From Arthrobacter russicus (GTDB lineage: Bacteria > Actinomycetota > Actinomycetes > Actinomycetales > Micrococcaceae): a stretch of 64,000 bases of DNA. The notes below the pieces were generated by a model. That model saw only the letters and a list, made by a program, of their open reading frames with translations, did not search any database and was not told the origin of the DNA. A program made the position numbers and the translations under genes. The number at the start of each line of letters is the position of its first letter. The stretch's first letter is position 1. Of this stretch, positions 42,501 through 50,632 are shown piece by piece. The stretch spans positions 3,472,001 through 3,536,000 of the forward strand of contig NZ_JAVDQF010000001.1 in the NCBI RefSeq assembly GCF_031454135.1, in the 5' to 3' direction.

Positions 42501-45500
42501 GCTCGGCACGGATCGAAGCCGCACCCTGCGGATACGGCTGGGCGGTGCGGTTGCTCCAGACCGGGAATGCGGCTTCCGCCAGCGGCACTCCAGCCAGGGC
42601 AGCGTCGAAGCTGCGCGATGCCGCGGCGATCACCGGGCTGTGGAAAGCACAGGCCACCGGGAAGGTCTTCACCCCTAGGCCGGCCTCGCGCGCGGCGTCA
42701 ACGGCCGCATCGATGGCTGCACTGGCACCGGAGATCACCGTTTGGGCCGGTGAATTGCGATTCGCCAGGGTGACGGTCGCAGCGAGCCCGGCCTGCTCCA
42801 GAGCGGCTTCGACGGCTTCGGCGGAGGCCGAGACGGCAGCCATCTTGCCGGGGTCTGCACCGATTGCGCCGACCACCGAGGCCGCACGGTCCGCGCTCAT
42901 CGAAATCAGCGTCTTGGCATCGAAGACCCCTGCTGCGCTGAGCGCCGCGAGCTCGCCGTAGCTGTGCCCGGCGGCCAGATCCGGCCGGATGCCGGCTTTG
43001 CCGAGCAGCTCGCCCAAAGCGATGGCGGCAAGGCCCAAAACCGGTTGCGCGACCCTGGTATCCGTGATCCGGAGCGATTGCGCCTCGGATTCCTCCGCGG
43101 TGAAGGCCGCCGGCGGAAGCATCGCACCCAGCCAGGGGCGGCCCAGGGCCAAGGTTTCGTGCAGCTCCGGGAAGGCGACGAAAAGCTCCCGCAGCATCCC
43201 CGGACGTTGGCTGCCCTGGCCGGGGTAGAGGAACGCCAAGGACCCGGGCTCCGCAGGTTTCGCGGCCGTGAACAAGCCTGCGTCCGGGTCGTGTTCGCCT
43301 TTCGCAGCGCGGGCCAGCAGTACTGTGAGCTCGTCGATGTCGCGGGCCACCAAGGCGATGGACGCCGGTTTGCCGGCGTTCGCCGAGCGGACGGCGTTGC
43401 TCGCGGCCAGGTCCCGCAGCCGCCAGGGCCGGCCATTGTCGTCGCCCAACGAGACGACGGCACCGAGCTCCTTCACCGATCGCATCGCGTCGGTGGCGTC
43501 GCCGTGGAAGAGGAACAGTTCGGCCGGCCACTCGTCGATGCTGTGCCGCGGCGGGGCGGATTTCTTGTGCCCACCCAAAACCACGTGGAAGTTGGTCCCG
43601 CCGAAGCCGAAGCCGCTGACCCCGGCAAAGCGTTCGTCCAACGGGGCGGTCCACGGAGTGGCTTCCTTGTTGAACACGAACGGACTGCTGTCCAGGTCCC
43701 AAGCCGCGCTCGGCGTGGTGACGTGCAAGGTGGGCGGTTTGACCCCGTTGTAGATCGCCATCGAGACCTTGATCATGCTGGCCATCCCGGCCGCGCACTT
43801 GGTGTGCCCGATTTGCGATTTCACCGAACCGATCGCGGCGTTTCCGGCCGGCACGCCGGACTCGGTGAAAACCTTGGTGAGCATGGTCAGTTCGGTGCGG
43901 TCGCCGACCACGGTCCCGGTGCCGTGCGCCTCGACCAGGCCGACCTGGGCCGGATTCACCCGGGCGTTTCGGTAGGCGCGTTCCAACGCCGAACGCTGGC
44001 CTTCCGGACGGGGTGCGGTCAAGCCCAGTGATTTCCCGTCGCTGGAACTGCCGATGCCGCGGATCACCGAGTAGATCCGATCGCCGTCGCGTTCGGCGTC
44101 CGCGAGCCGTTTCAGCACCAAACAGCCCACGCCTTCACCGAGTGCGATGCCGTCGGAGTTCCGGTCGAAAGCCCGGGACCGGCCGGTCGGGCTCAACGCC
44201 GTGACCGAGGCGAACAAAAGGTAGTCGTTGATCGTGTTGTGCAGATCGGCGCCGCCGCAGAGCACCATGTCCGCGGTGCCGAGAGTCAGTTCCTTGCAGG
44301 CCACGTCGAGGGCGGCAAGCGAGGAAGCGCAGGCCGCATCCATGGTGTAGTTGGCGCCACCGAGGTCGAGCCGGCTGGCGATCCGGCCGGAAATCACGTT
44401 GGAGAGCATGCCGGGGAAGGAATCTTCGGTGAGCCGGGGCAGCTGTTCGGAGAGCTCTGCCGGAATGTTCGCCACATAATTGGGCAAGATGGTCTGCACC
44501 AAGCTGGCGTTCGCCAGGTCGCTGCCCATCTCCGCGCCGAAGAACACCGCGATCCGGGAACGGTCCGCGGACGAGTTGAAGTTGGCGTCGTCCAGGGCTC
44601 GGCGGGTGACTTCCAGGGCGAGCAACTGGACCGGCTCGATCGCGCCCAACGACGCCGGCGGAATGCCGTAACGCAGCGGATCGAAGGGGATCTCCGGCAG
44701 GAACCCGCCCCACTTCGACGGGCTCTTGATCCCGTTGGAGGTGGCGCCGTCGTAGTAGACCGCCGGATCCCAGCGATCCGGGTGCACCTCCGTGACTGCA
44801 TCTTTGCCGTTGACGATGGTGGACCAGAAGGCGGCGAGGTCCGGGCTTCCGGCGAACATGCCGGACATGCCGACGATCGCGATGTCCAGTGGCGCGGCGG
44901 TGGCCGGTTCGGCGTCGACGGGCTTCGCCTCGGGGGAGTGCCGGGCCAGGAATTCTGCGGCGTCGCTGCTCAGCGTGCGGTGCAAATCGGCCACCGTGGT
45001 GACCGCGGAACGCAAGGCGACGACTTCGCCGGCCATGAACATGCCGTCGGAGAGCTGCCGTTCGGCGGTGACTTCGTGCAGTTCGGAGCCGATGCGTTCA
45101 ATGCCCTTGCTGGCCAGACGCAACCGGCCGAGATTGAGCGATTCGAGCTCTTGCCAAGCGTCCCGGTCCGGGATTCCTTCTGCGGACATCCGGGCTTTGA
45201 TCGCCAGGAACTCTTCGGTGAACGGACTGCTCACGCACCGGGTCGCGTGCCCCGGGGCGGTTTCGAGCATCGCGGTCGTGGTGCCTGCGACGACTTGCTG
45301 CTGGAATACCTCGCTGATCGCACCGGAGGCAACTGCTTCCTCGGTGAAAAGATACGCGGTGCCGATCAGCAGGCCGATCAGGGCTCCTTTGGCGGCCAGC
45401 GGAGCGGCCATCGCGGCGACCATCGCCGCGGAACGTTCATCGCTGATGCCGCCGGCGAAATAGACCGTGACCGGGTCGCCGTCGAGCTTGTCGATGCGGT

Positions 45501-46899
45501 CTTCGAGGACCGCGATCTGGGCTTCCCAAAGCGCGAAGCTGTTGCGCGGTCCGATATGGCCGCCGCATTCGGAACCTTCGAAGATGAACCGGCGGGCGCC
45601 GGCGGTGAGGAACTGCCCGAGCAGGGCCGGCGAAGGAACGTGCAGGAAGGTTTTGATCCCCGCAGCTTCCAGCGCCGCGGCCTGGGCCGGGCGGCCGCCG
45701 GCGATGATCGCGTGGCTGGGCTTGACCTCGTGCACGATGGCCAATTGGGCGTCCTTGGTCGCATCGTCGGCGAAGCCCAGGATCCCCACGCCCCAGGGCT
45801 TGGCACCGATCCGGTCGCGGGTGCCTTCGAGCATTTCCCGGGACTGTGCGGCATTGGACAGGGCCAGGGCGATGAACGGCAACGCGCCCTCGGCCGCGAC
45901 GGATTCGGCGAAAGCGGGCTGATCGCTCACCCGGGTCATCGGTCCTTGGGCCAGTCCCAACCGAGTGCCCATGTTCTGCGCCAAGGGCGAATCCGGAAGC
46001 AGGATGTCGGCGTGCTGCGGCTCGCGGATCGCCTTGCGCAAGCCTTTCACGCTGCCGGAGACATTGCGCCAGAGCGAGGCGAAACGGGCGGCCAGGAATC
46101 CGTCCTGGCCGATCGGCACCAGCTGCCGGTCCAGATCGGTGCTGCCGAGGTCGGCGGGCAGCTGCGGGTTGCCGCGCTCCGGTCCGGTGCCGGCTTCCGG
46201 TTTGCGGGCCGGGCCGCGACGGCGCAGCACCCGGTAGCCGTCGACCAGGAGGGTTTCCGAGCCGTCCATGGTGGCCAAAGCCGAGGCCAGTTCGGCCGAA
46301 GTGCCGGCTTCTTCCAGCAAGGCGAGCTGGGTGTCCAGGAGCACGCCTGCAGCCCCACCTGTGATGGCCGCCCGGGCGGTATTCGGTCCGATGCCGCCGG
46401 CCGCCCAGACGGGCAGCTCGACGTCGGCTGCAGCGACCAACTGCTGCAGCAGCACGAAAGAACTCAACGAACCGACCAGCCCGCCGCCGTCGCTGCCCCG
46501 GGCGATCAGGCCGTGCGCGCCCAGGCGCTGCGCGTTCAGCGCGTCCTCGAGGCTGCGCACTTCCACCAAGACCAGGGTGCTGCCCGGGACCTCTCCGGGT
46601 TTCCAGCCGGGCAGCAGTTCTGGATCCTGCGCCAGCAACAGGTGGCTCGGCGCGCTCAAGTGCTCCGCGAAGACCTCCTGCGGACTCACCCGGCAGCCGG
46701 TGTCCACCCTGATCCCGAACGGTTCCGAGGTCCAGCGGCGCACTGATTCGAGCGCCTGCAGGGCCGGCTCGGCGCGCGACCCGAGGTCCAGGATTCCGAG
46801 GGCGCCACAATTCGAAGCTGCGGCCACGAGCCGGGCGTCCGGCGTGGCGAACGGGCTCACCGCGAGGATCGAGATGCGGTTTGCAGTGTCAGCGCGCAT
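39571..46899 (-). CDS. Pfa/PUFA-synthase-like megasynthase: NMO-NMO-KS-AT-ACP-ACP-KR
   Basis: A 2442-residue iterative lipid synthase. Two nitronate-monooxygenase/PfaD-like FMN barrels come first. The first (about 1-220) has GSDGGGLVG where the FMN/catalytic His is expected. The second (about 310-620) has the intact SECGGHIG. KS (about 670-1110) has DAACASS (Cys about 857), VEAHGTGT and GHTKCAAG. AT (about 1220-1530) has AAGHSYGEL. A Pro/Ala linker leads to two ACPs (about 1717-1804 and 1839-1924), each with ADLSVDSIKR. The KR (about 1960-2400) has VGGARGIT and SIAAAMGNRGQSDYAAAND. With the separate DH this set can fully reduce each cycle. No chain-length-factor KS is present. ATG 46899 has AGGA six bases upstream. 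The product is unknown. Confidence 0.92.
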   Translation of the reverse strand: MRADTANRISILAVSPFATPDARLVAAASNCGALGILDLGSRAEPALQALESVRRWTSEPFGIRVDTGCRVSPQEVFAEHLSAPSHLLLAQDPELLPGWKPGEVPGSTLVLVEVRSLEDALNAQRLGAHGLIARGSDGGGLVGSLSSFVLLQQLVAAADVELPVWAAGGIGPNTARAAITGGAAGVLLDTQLALLEEAGTSAELASALATMDGSETLLVDGYRVLRRRGPARKPEAGTGPERGNPQLPADLGSTDLDRQLVPIGQDGFLAARFASLWRNVSGSVKGLRKAIREPQHADILLPDSPLAQNMGTRLGLAQGPMTRVSDQPAFAESVAAEGALPFIALALSNAAQSREMLEGTRDRIGAKPWGVGILGFADDATKDAQLAIVHEVKPSHAIIAGGRPAQAAALEAAGIKTFLHVPSPALLGQFLTAGARRFIFEGSECGGHIGPRNSFALWEAQIAVLEDRIDKLDGDPVTVYFAGGISDERSAAMVAAMAAPLAAKGALIGLLIGTAYLFTEEAVASGAISEVFQQQVVAGTTTAMLETAPGHATRCVSSPFTEEFLAIKARMSAEGIPDRDAWQELESLNLGRLRLASKGIERIGSELHEVTAERQLSDGMFMAGEVVALRSAVTTVADLHRTLSSDAAEFLARHSPEAKPVDAEPATAAPLDIAIVGMSGMFAGSPDLAAFWSTIVNGKDAVTEVHPDRWDPAVYYDGATSNGIKSPSKWGGFLPEIPFDPLRYGIPPASLGAIEPVQLLALEVTRRALDDANFNSSADRSRIAVFFGAEMGSDLANASLVQTILPNYVANIPAELSEQLPRLTEDSFPGMLSNVISGRIASRLDLGGANYTMDAACASSLAALDVACKELTLGTADMVLCGGADLHNTINDYLLFASVTALSPTGRSRAFDRNSDGIALGEGVGCLVLKRLADAERDGDRIYSVIRGIGSSSDGKSLGLTAPRPEGQRSALERAYRNARVNPAQVGLVEAHGTGTVVGDRTELTMLTKVFTESGVPAGNAAIGSVKSQIGHTKCAAGMASMIKVSMAIYNGVKPPTLHVTTPSAAWDLDSSPFVFNKEATPWTAPLDERFAGVSGFGFGGTNFHVVLGGHKKSAPPRHSIDEWPAELFLFHGDATDAMRSVKELGAVVSLGDDNGRPWRLRDLAASNAVRSANAGKPASIALVARDIDELTVLLARAAKGEHDPDAGLFTAAKPAEPGSLAFLYPGQGSQRPGMLRELFVAFPELHETLALGRPWLGAMLPPAAFTAEESEAQSLRITDTRVAQPVLGLAAIALGELLGKAGIRPDLAAGHSYGELAALSAAGVFDAKTLISMSADRAASVVGAIGADPGKMAAVSASAEAVEAALEQAGLAATVTLANRNSPAQTVISGASAAIDAAVDAAREAGLGVKTFPVACAFHSPVIAAASRSFDAALAGVPLAEAAFPVWSNRTAQPYPQGAASIRAELAAQVTAPVRFVEQIESMYAAGARTFVEVGPGQVLSKLVAAILGERPHTVVPLARSSRGSIRELLVAFASLATAGTKVSVDWLYRGRDAQTINSSIIPLTPGWTVNGATIKTRDGKVVPGALAPARRLQEVTPVQQSAAQQPQQLAERDALVAEFLKTSREMVAAQRDVLLGYFGSGSGTPSAPSAGSQSFLPTPAATPEFAAAAPAVPGPPAPAPASPVAAGAGLAGGAPVGATATLLQPQANPAPAVGLSPAAILAAVVEIISERTGYPAEMIEPDLDLEADLSVDSIKRTEIAGELAARLSKVEGSAIALDDRQLEELSKARTTGAIADWLSARIGSAVEAAAPAGSPIGAPAGPATGSAVSPQAAALNISAILDAVVEIISERTGYPAEMIEPDLDLEADLSVDSIKRTEIAGELAARFAEAGGSSKLSDNQLDELSKARTTGAIADWLLVSLSGTPAEPATPAAADQQPAEPAQAGSAVPGHTPERLLFKKTRLDLPQATAGALAGRQLLIIGSGEIAGQAVSAAAALGATAVLAGPEQATEALQPGIDGVLYLDPLDNPQTAAVPDLFPLFKAAMALGPRYLLAARPIASDGSGRAERTIGLRGLFRSLAREYPQSLVRLVDIEPTKPADAVAASLLAELTDVSNEPIVDLFNGERTGLELVNTDLGLLGATGAGPAGEGAAEAEALQLDRDSVVVLVGGARGITAKFANTLSSTSRCRIELIGRTAFDGLAEPADTAAAADLPALRRVLAGRPGASAASIEREAAAILARREVAGTIEGLRANGSSVEYQSVDVRDADAVREALGRIHDRNGRIDGIVYAAGVIEDGLVADKDPESFRRVYSTKVDGAATILAVLDSLPVSPGFVVFFGSIAAAMGNRGQSDYAAANDALEAMGTAWSLRTGQRAVTVHWGPWAPSGSNPGMVSDELGRDFVRRGIKLIDPEAGTHALLKELAWGERHVNAVVYTASEW

Positions 46900-47500
46900 G
46901 GAAATTCCTGTCTCTAAAGCGTTTAAATACCGCCATGGTGTAAAAAATTTAACTGGTTGAGGCTCCAGATGGAAGATTCATTCCTAAGGCCACCGCAATC
47001 TTTATTGTAGAGTCGTCGGGGTTGGCGTCAAGCAACAAATCTTCAGGTGGCAATTTGTTTACCCAATACGTACCCAAAGTTATTTTTCTTGAAATATATT
47101 GAAACGTCCGGGTGCGGGCAATTCACCTCGGGTATTGTGCTCAGGAGCGATCCGGCGATTTATTGCGACTTAGCGTCGCAATAGTTGTCCGGTCGCGGCT
47201 TGAAGGGGCAAGTTGCCTTTAAATTCAAGGATCGGGAGCCGCGCTGTGAATTTTTTGCCGGCGTGCGCGACGGTCTGTCGCCGTGATTTTGTGACCTTGA
47301 TTACATTGCCGACTTTCCCCAGAATGCTCCGGTTGAAAAGTAGGCAAAGTGGCGTATAAGCGGGTTGGGTCGCCTTGGTGCAAATTTGGGATCGACTACC
47401 GCAAAGATAGGCGCAGCGGGCGCCTCGGCGGGCGCTTCCGCGCTATCACTGAGATGGCCATTCGGTTATCCGAGTGGTTAGAAATTTAGCAATTCGCTGG
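46900..47500. promoter_or_regulatory. AT-rich control region upstream of the megasynthase operon
   Basis: Six hundred bases without a gene, clearly richer in A and T than the surroundings, especially 46915-47110 and 47200-47345. The megasynthase promoter should lie near the left end: on the minus strand TATTTA (about 46923-46928) is a candidate -10. A symmetrical site ATTGCGAC-TTAGC-GTCGCAAT occupies 47162-47182 and could be an operator. The region also carries the 3' side of the TetR gene's terminator zone. Base composition resembles DNA bound by xenogeneic silencers such as Lsr2. Confidence 0.6.
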
Positions 47501-48133
47501 CTATTTTGAGGCGGGTTGCCGGTCCGGGGTGGTGAGCGCGCTGAGAATGCATTGCAGGGTGAGCGGGCTCAGGTCTGCGGGCTCCGGGGCTCCAGGGTCC
47601 GGGAAGTGGCTGTGCGTCATGGCGCCTTCGTGTGCGGCCATGACCACTCGGATCAAGACCGAGATCGGCACCGTCGGTTTGCGGCCGGCCCGCTCGATCG
47701 CGCTCAGCAGGATCGGTTCCAGTCTTTCCCGGAGCCGGCGGCGGTGTTCGGAGAGCGCCGCAGCGGCCAGCGGGTTGCGCAGGGCTTGGGCGGTGAATTC
47801 GGCATTGAGCAGCTGCCAATGGCTGCCGACCTGAAGCAGGTTGAGCACTTTGCCAACGATCTCGCCGACGTCCGGCGTCGCCGCAGTGCTGGACAGGACC
47901 TCTTCGAGGCGATCCAGATAGAGCTCGATGTTCCACTCGTAGAGGGCGAACAGCAGCTCGTCCACGGACTCGAAGTTCGAATAGAAGGCGCCCCGGGTGA
48001 ATCCTGCGCGTTCGCAGATCTCTTCGATGCTCGCCTTGTGGATCCCGTGTTCCACGAGAAGCTCGCCGGCCGCTGCGATCAGGCGTTTGCGGGTTTCGGA
48101 CCTGCGCCGCGGAACTTTCTCGGAACCAATCAT
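47501..48133 (-). CDS. TetR-family repressor between the lipid cluster and the BVMO operon
   Basis: A 210-residue TetR regulator. The helix-turn-helix is RKRLIAAAGELLVEHGIHKASIEEICERAGFTRGAFYSNFESVDEL (about residues 15-60), and the ligand domain follows. The gene reads away from the hydrolase-BVMO-SDR operon, with an operator-like 13-bp inverted repeat between them (48148-48180). It should repress that operon and itself. Its 3' end faces the control region of the megasynthase, so it may also influence that cluster, but no matching operator was found there. Confidence 0.9.
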   Translation of the reverse strand: MIGSEKVPRRRSETRKRLIAAAGELLVEHGIHKASIEEICERAGFTRGAFYSNFESVDELLFALYEWNIELYLDRLEEVLSSTAATPDVGEIVGKVLNLLQVGSHWQLLNAEFTAQALRNPLAAAALSEHRRRLRERLEPILLSAIERAGRKPTVPISVLIRVVMAAHEGAMTHSHFPDPGAPEPADLSPLTLQCILSALTTPDRQPASK

Positions 48134-48147
48134 GGAAAAAGTCTATC

Positions 48148-48180
48148 CAATACAGAATGTTTTGAATACATTGTGTATTG
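48148..48180. promoter_or_regulatory. TetR operator upstream of the hydrolase-BVMO-SDR operon
   Basis: Arms CAATACAGAATGT (48148-48160) and ACATTGTGTATTG (48168-48180) are reverse complements at 12 of 13 positions, around a 7-base spacer. The site lies in the divergent promoter region, 14 bases from the TetR start and about 20 from the hydrolase start. Confidence 0.78.
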
Positions 48181-48201
48181 AGACTCAACGAAGAGAGGTT
48201 C

Positions 48202-49077
48202 ATGATGCCTGTTTTGCCCCCCGGCCTCAGCCTGAAGCGAATTTCGGTCAAGGGCCGCAGCACCCGGTATGCAGATCTGGGCGACGGTGCGCCGCTGGTG
48301 CTGTTGCACGGCATCGTGCGGAGCCTGGAGGATTGGGGCCAGGTGATCGAACCCTTGTCCAAGCAATACCGGGTGCTGGCTCCGGATCTGGCCGGATTCG
48401 GTTTTTCTGAAGGCTTGCCCAGCTACAACCTGGAAGCCTTGGCCGAGCACGTTTGGGATTTCCTCGATGCGCTCGGCGTCTCCGGGCCAGTACGCCTGGT
48501 GGGCAATTCGCTGGGCGGTGCAGTCACCATGAAAGCCGCGGTGCAGGATCCGGACCGGGTGGAGCGGGTGGTCCTGGTGAACAGCGCTGGATTCGGCAAG
48601 TCGGTGACCGTGGCGATTCGGGCATTGGCCATTCCGGTGATCGGCGGAAAAGTGATCAAGCCGCTGCTGCTCCGGCCGAATATGCGGATGGCCCGGGCGG
48701 TGGAGAGTTCGTTGTACCGGGACCAGCGCATCGTGACCCGGGAACGGGTCAACCTCGGCTACGACCTTTTGGGCCAGGAGCAGGCGATGCGCGCCTCGGT
48801 CGAATCCGGCGTCGCCCTGGGCAGCTTCTTCGGCGCGGCCGAAGGTTGGCGCCGGGAGCTTCTGGACGGCTATCGTCCCTTGTCCCATCCCACGCTGGTG
48901 CTGTGGGGCAGCCACGACAAGATCCTGCCGGCCAGTCATCTGCCCAATGCGCGGCGCGAACTGCCGGCCGCCCGATTCCACCTCTTCCAGCGGGTGGGCC
49001 ATATGCCGATGACCGAGGTTCCGGAACAATTCCTGGCGGTCGTCGGGCCGTTTTTGGCGGAAAACGCCGATGCCTGA
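48202..49077 (+). CDS. Alpha/beta-hydrolase (esterase), first gene of the BVMO operon
   Basis: A 291-residue alpha/beta-hydrolase. LVLLHGIVRSLEDWGQV holds the oxyanion HG, the nucleophile elbow is LVGNSLGGAVTMKAA (GNSLGG), and the catalytic Asp and His are in LVLWGSHDKILP and VGHMPMTEVP. Two adjacent ATGs (48202, 48205) follow GAGAGG; the second has the better spacing. Its 3' end overlaps the BVMO start by eight bases. In Baeyer-Villiger pathways such an esterase hydrolyses the ester or lactone made by the monooxygenase; that role is inferred from the neighbour. Confidence 0.9.
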   Translation: MMPVLPPGLSLKRISVKGRSTRYADLGDGAPLVLLHGIVRSLEDWGQVIEPLSKQYRVLAPDLAGFGFSEGLPSYNLEALAEHVWDFLDALGVSGPVRLVGNSLGGAVTMKAAVQDPDRVERVVLVNSAGFGKSVTVAIRALAIPVIGGKVIKPLLLRPNMRMARAVESSLYRDQRIVTRERVNLGYDLLGQEQAMRASVESGVALGSFFGAAEGWRRELLDGYRPLSHPTLVLWGSHDKILPASHLPNARRELPAARFHLFQRVGHMPMTEVPEQFLAVVGPFLAENADA

Positions 49078-50632
49078 GGCCAGCATCGAAATCGCCGTGA
49101 TCGGAGCCGGGTTCTCCGGGCTGGGAGTCGCCTGCGAACTCGTCCGGCACGGTCGCCGGGATTTCATCGTGCTCGAACGCGGCAGCACGGTCGGCGGCAC
49201 CTGGCGGGACAACACCTACCCGGGTTGCGCCTGCGATATCCCCAGCGACCTCTACTCCTTCTCCTTCCAGCCGAATCCGCACTGGTCCAGCAATTACGCC
49301 GCGCAGCCCGAGATCCTGGCCTACCTGCAGCAGGTTGCCGCGGACTACGGCTTGCTGGAGCCCGACGGCGCGCCGGCCGGCTCGGACCTCTCGGCGGCAG
49401 CCCCGGGCAGCATCAGTTTCGGCACCGAACTGCAAGGTGCCGATTGGTTGCCGGATCGGCAGCGTTGGCGGATTTCGACGAACCGGGGCAGTTTGCTCGC
49501 CAGATACCTGATTTCCGGCCACGGCCCCTTGATCACGCCGAAATGGCCGGATTTGGCCGGGCTGGACGAGTTCCGAGGGGTCCGGTTCCATTCGGCGCAA
49601 TGGGACCACACCGTCGATCTCGCCGGCAAACGGGTCGCGGTCATCGGCACCGGTGCCAGCGCCATCCAGTTCATTCCGCAGGTGCAAGGCGTGGCCGGCG
49701 AAGTCCACGTCTTCCAGCGGACACCACCATGGATCGTCCCGCGGGGTTGGCGGGAGACCTCGGCGAAACGCCGTGCCGTGTTCGCCAAATACCCCGTGCT
49801 GCAGAAACTCGACCGGCAGCGGAAATTCCGGATTCTGGAGACCCGGCATCTGGGCCTGAGTACCGCACGGTTCAACCGGGTCATGCAGGACTTCGCGCTG
49901 AGCTACCTCAATCGCAAGGTCAAGGATCCGGGGCTCCGGGCCAAGCTCACCCCGGACTATCGGATCGGCTGCAAACGGATCCTGATTTCGGACAACTATT
50001 TCAATGCGCTGCAAAAACCCAATGTGGAGCTGGTCACCGACGCCGTGGTCAGGGTCACCGAACGCGGCATCGTCACTGCGGACGGCGTGGAACGCGAAGC
50101 CGACGTCTTGATCTGCGGTACCGGGTTCAATGCCACGCAGCCGAAGATCGCCGGTTTGATCCGGGACGGCGACGGCGTCTCGTTGGCCCAGAGGTGGGGC
50201 GCGGATTTCGAGGCGCACCGCGGGACCACGGTGACCGGTTACCCGAACCTCTTCCTGATCGTCGGACCGAACACCGCCCTCGGCCACAATTCGATCATCT
50301 ACATGATCGAAGCCCAGGTGCGTTATGTCCTGGCTGCGCTCAACGCGGCAGAACGGCGCGGCGCGGTGGAGTTGGCGCCCACGGAGGCCGCCCAGCGGGC
50401 ATACAACCGCTGGCTGCAGAAACGCCTGGCCCGGCTGGTCTGGACCCGCGGCGGCTGCTCGAGCTATTACCTCAGCAGCACCGGCAAGAACACCACGCTC
50501 TGGCCGGAGCGGGCGGCTGCGTTCCGGCGCAAGCTCGGCCGCTTCGATGCGGCCAGCTATCGGTTTTTCAAACCCCGTCATCCTGTCCTGTCCGCCATCC
50601 CGACCAAGAAAGCGGTATCTCCCCATGTCTGA
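49070..50632 (+). CDS. Flavin-binding monooxygenase, Baeyer-Villiger type
   Basis: A 520-residue FAD/NADPH enzyme with GAGFSGLG (FAD, about residue 11) and GTGASAIQ (NADPH, about 193). The type-I BVMO fingerprint FxGxxxHxxxWD (FRGVRFHSAQWD, about residues 168-179) lies between them. The WRDNTYPGCACDIPSDLYSFSF segment is typical of BVMOs and of the mycobacterial MymA-like group. It would convert ketones to esters or lactones. It lies between an esterase and an SDR gene with short overlaps on both sides, the classical enzyme trio for alcohol-ketone-ester conversion. The substrate is unknown and could be a lipid. Confidence 0.92.
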   Translation: MPEASIEIAVIGAGFSGLGVACELVRHGRRDFIVLERGSTVGGTWRDNTYPGCACDIPSDLYSFSFQPNPHWSSNYAAQPEILAYLQQVAADYGLLEPDGAPAGSDLSAAAPGSISFGTELQGADWLPDRQRWRISTNRGSLLARYLISGHGPLITPKWPDLAGLDEFRGVRFHSAQWDHTVDLAGKRVAVIGTGASAIQFIPQVQGVAGEVHVFQRTPPWIVPRGWRETSAKRRAVFAKYPVLQKLDRQRKFRILETRHLGLSTARFNRVMQDFALSYLNRKVKDPGLRAKLTPDYRIGCKRILISDNYFNALQKPNVELVTDAVVRVTERGIVTADGVEREADVLICGTGFNATQPKIAGLIRDGDGVSLAQRWGADFEAHRGTTVTGYPNLFLIVGPNTALGHNSIIYMIEAQVRYVLAALNAAERRGAVELAPTEAAQRAYNRWLQKRLARLVWTRGGCSSYYLSSTGKNTTLWPERAAAFRRKLGRFDAASYRFFKPRHPVLSAIPTKKAVSPHV

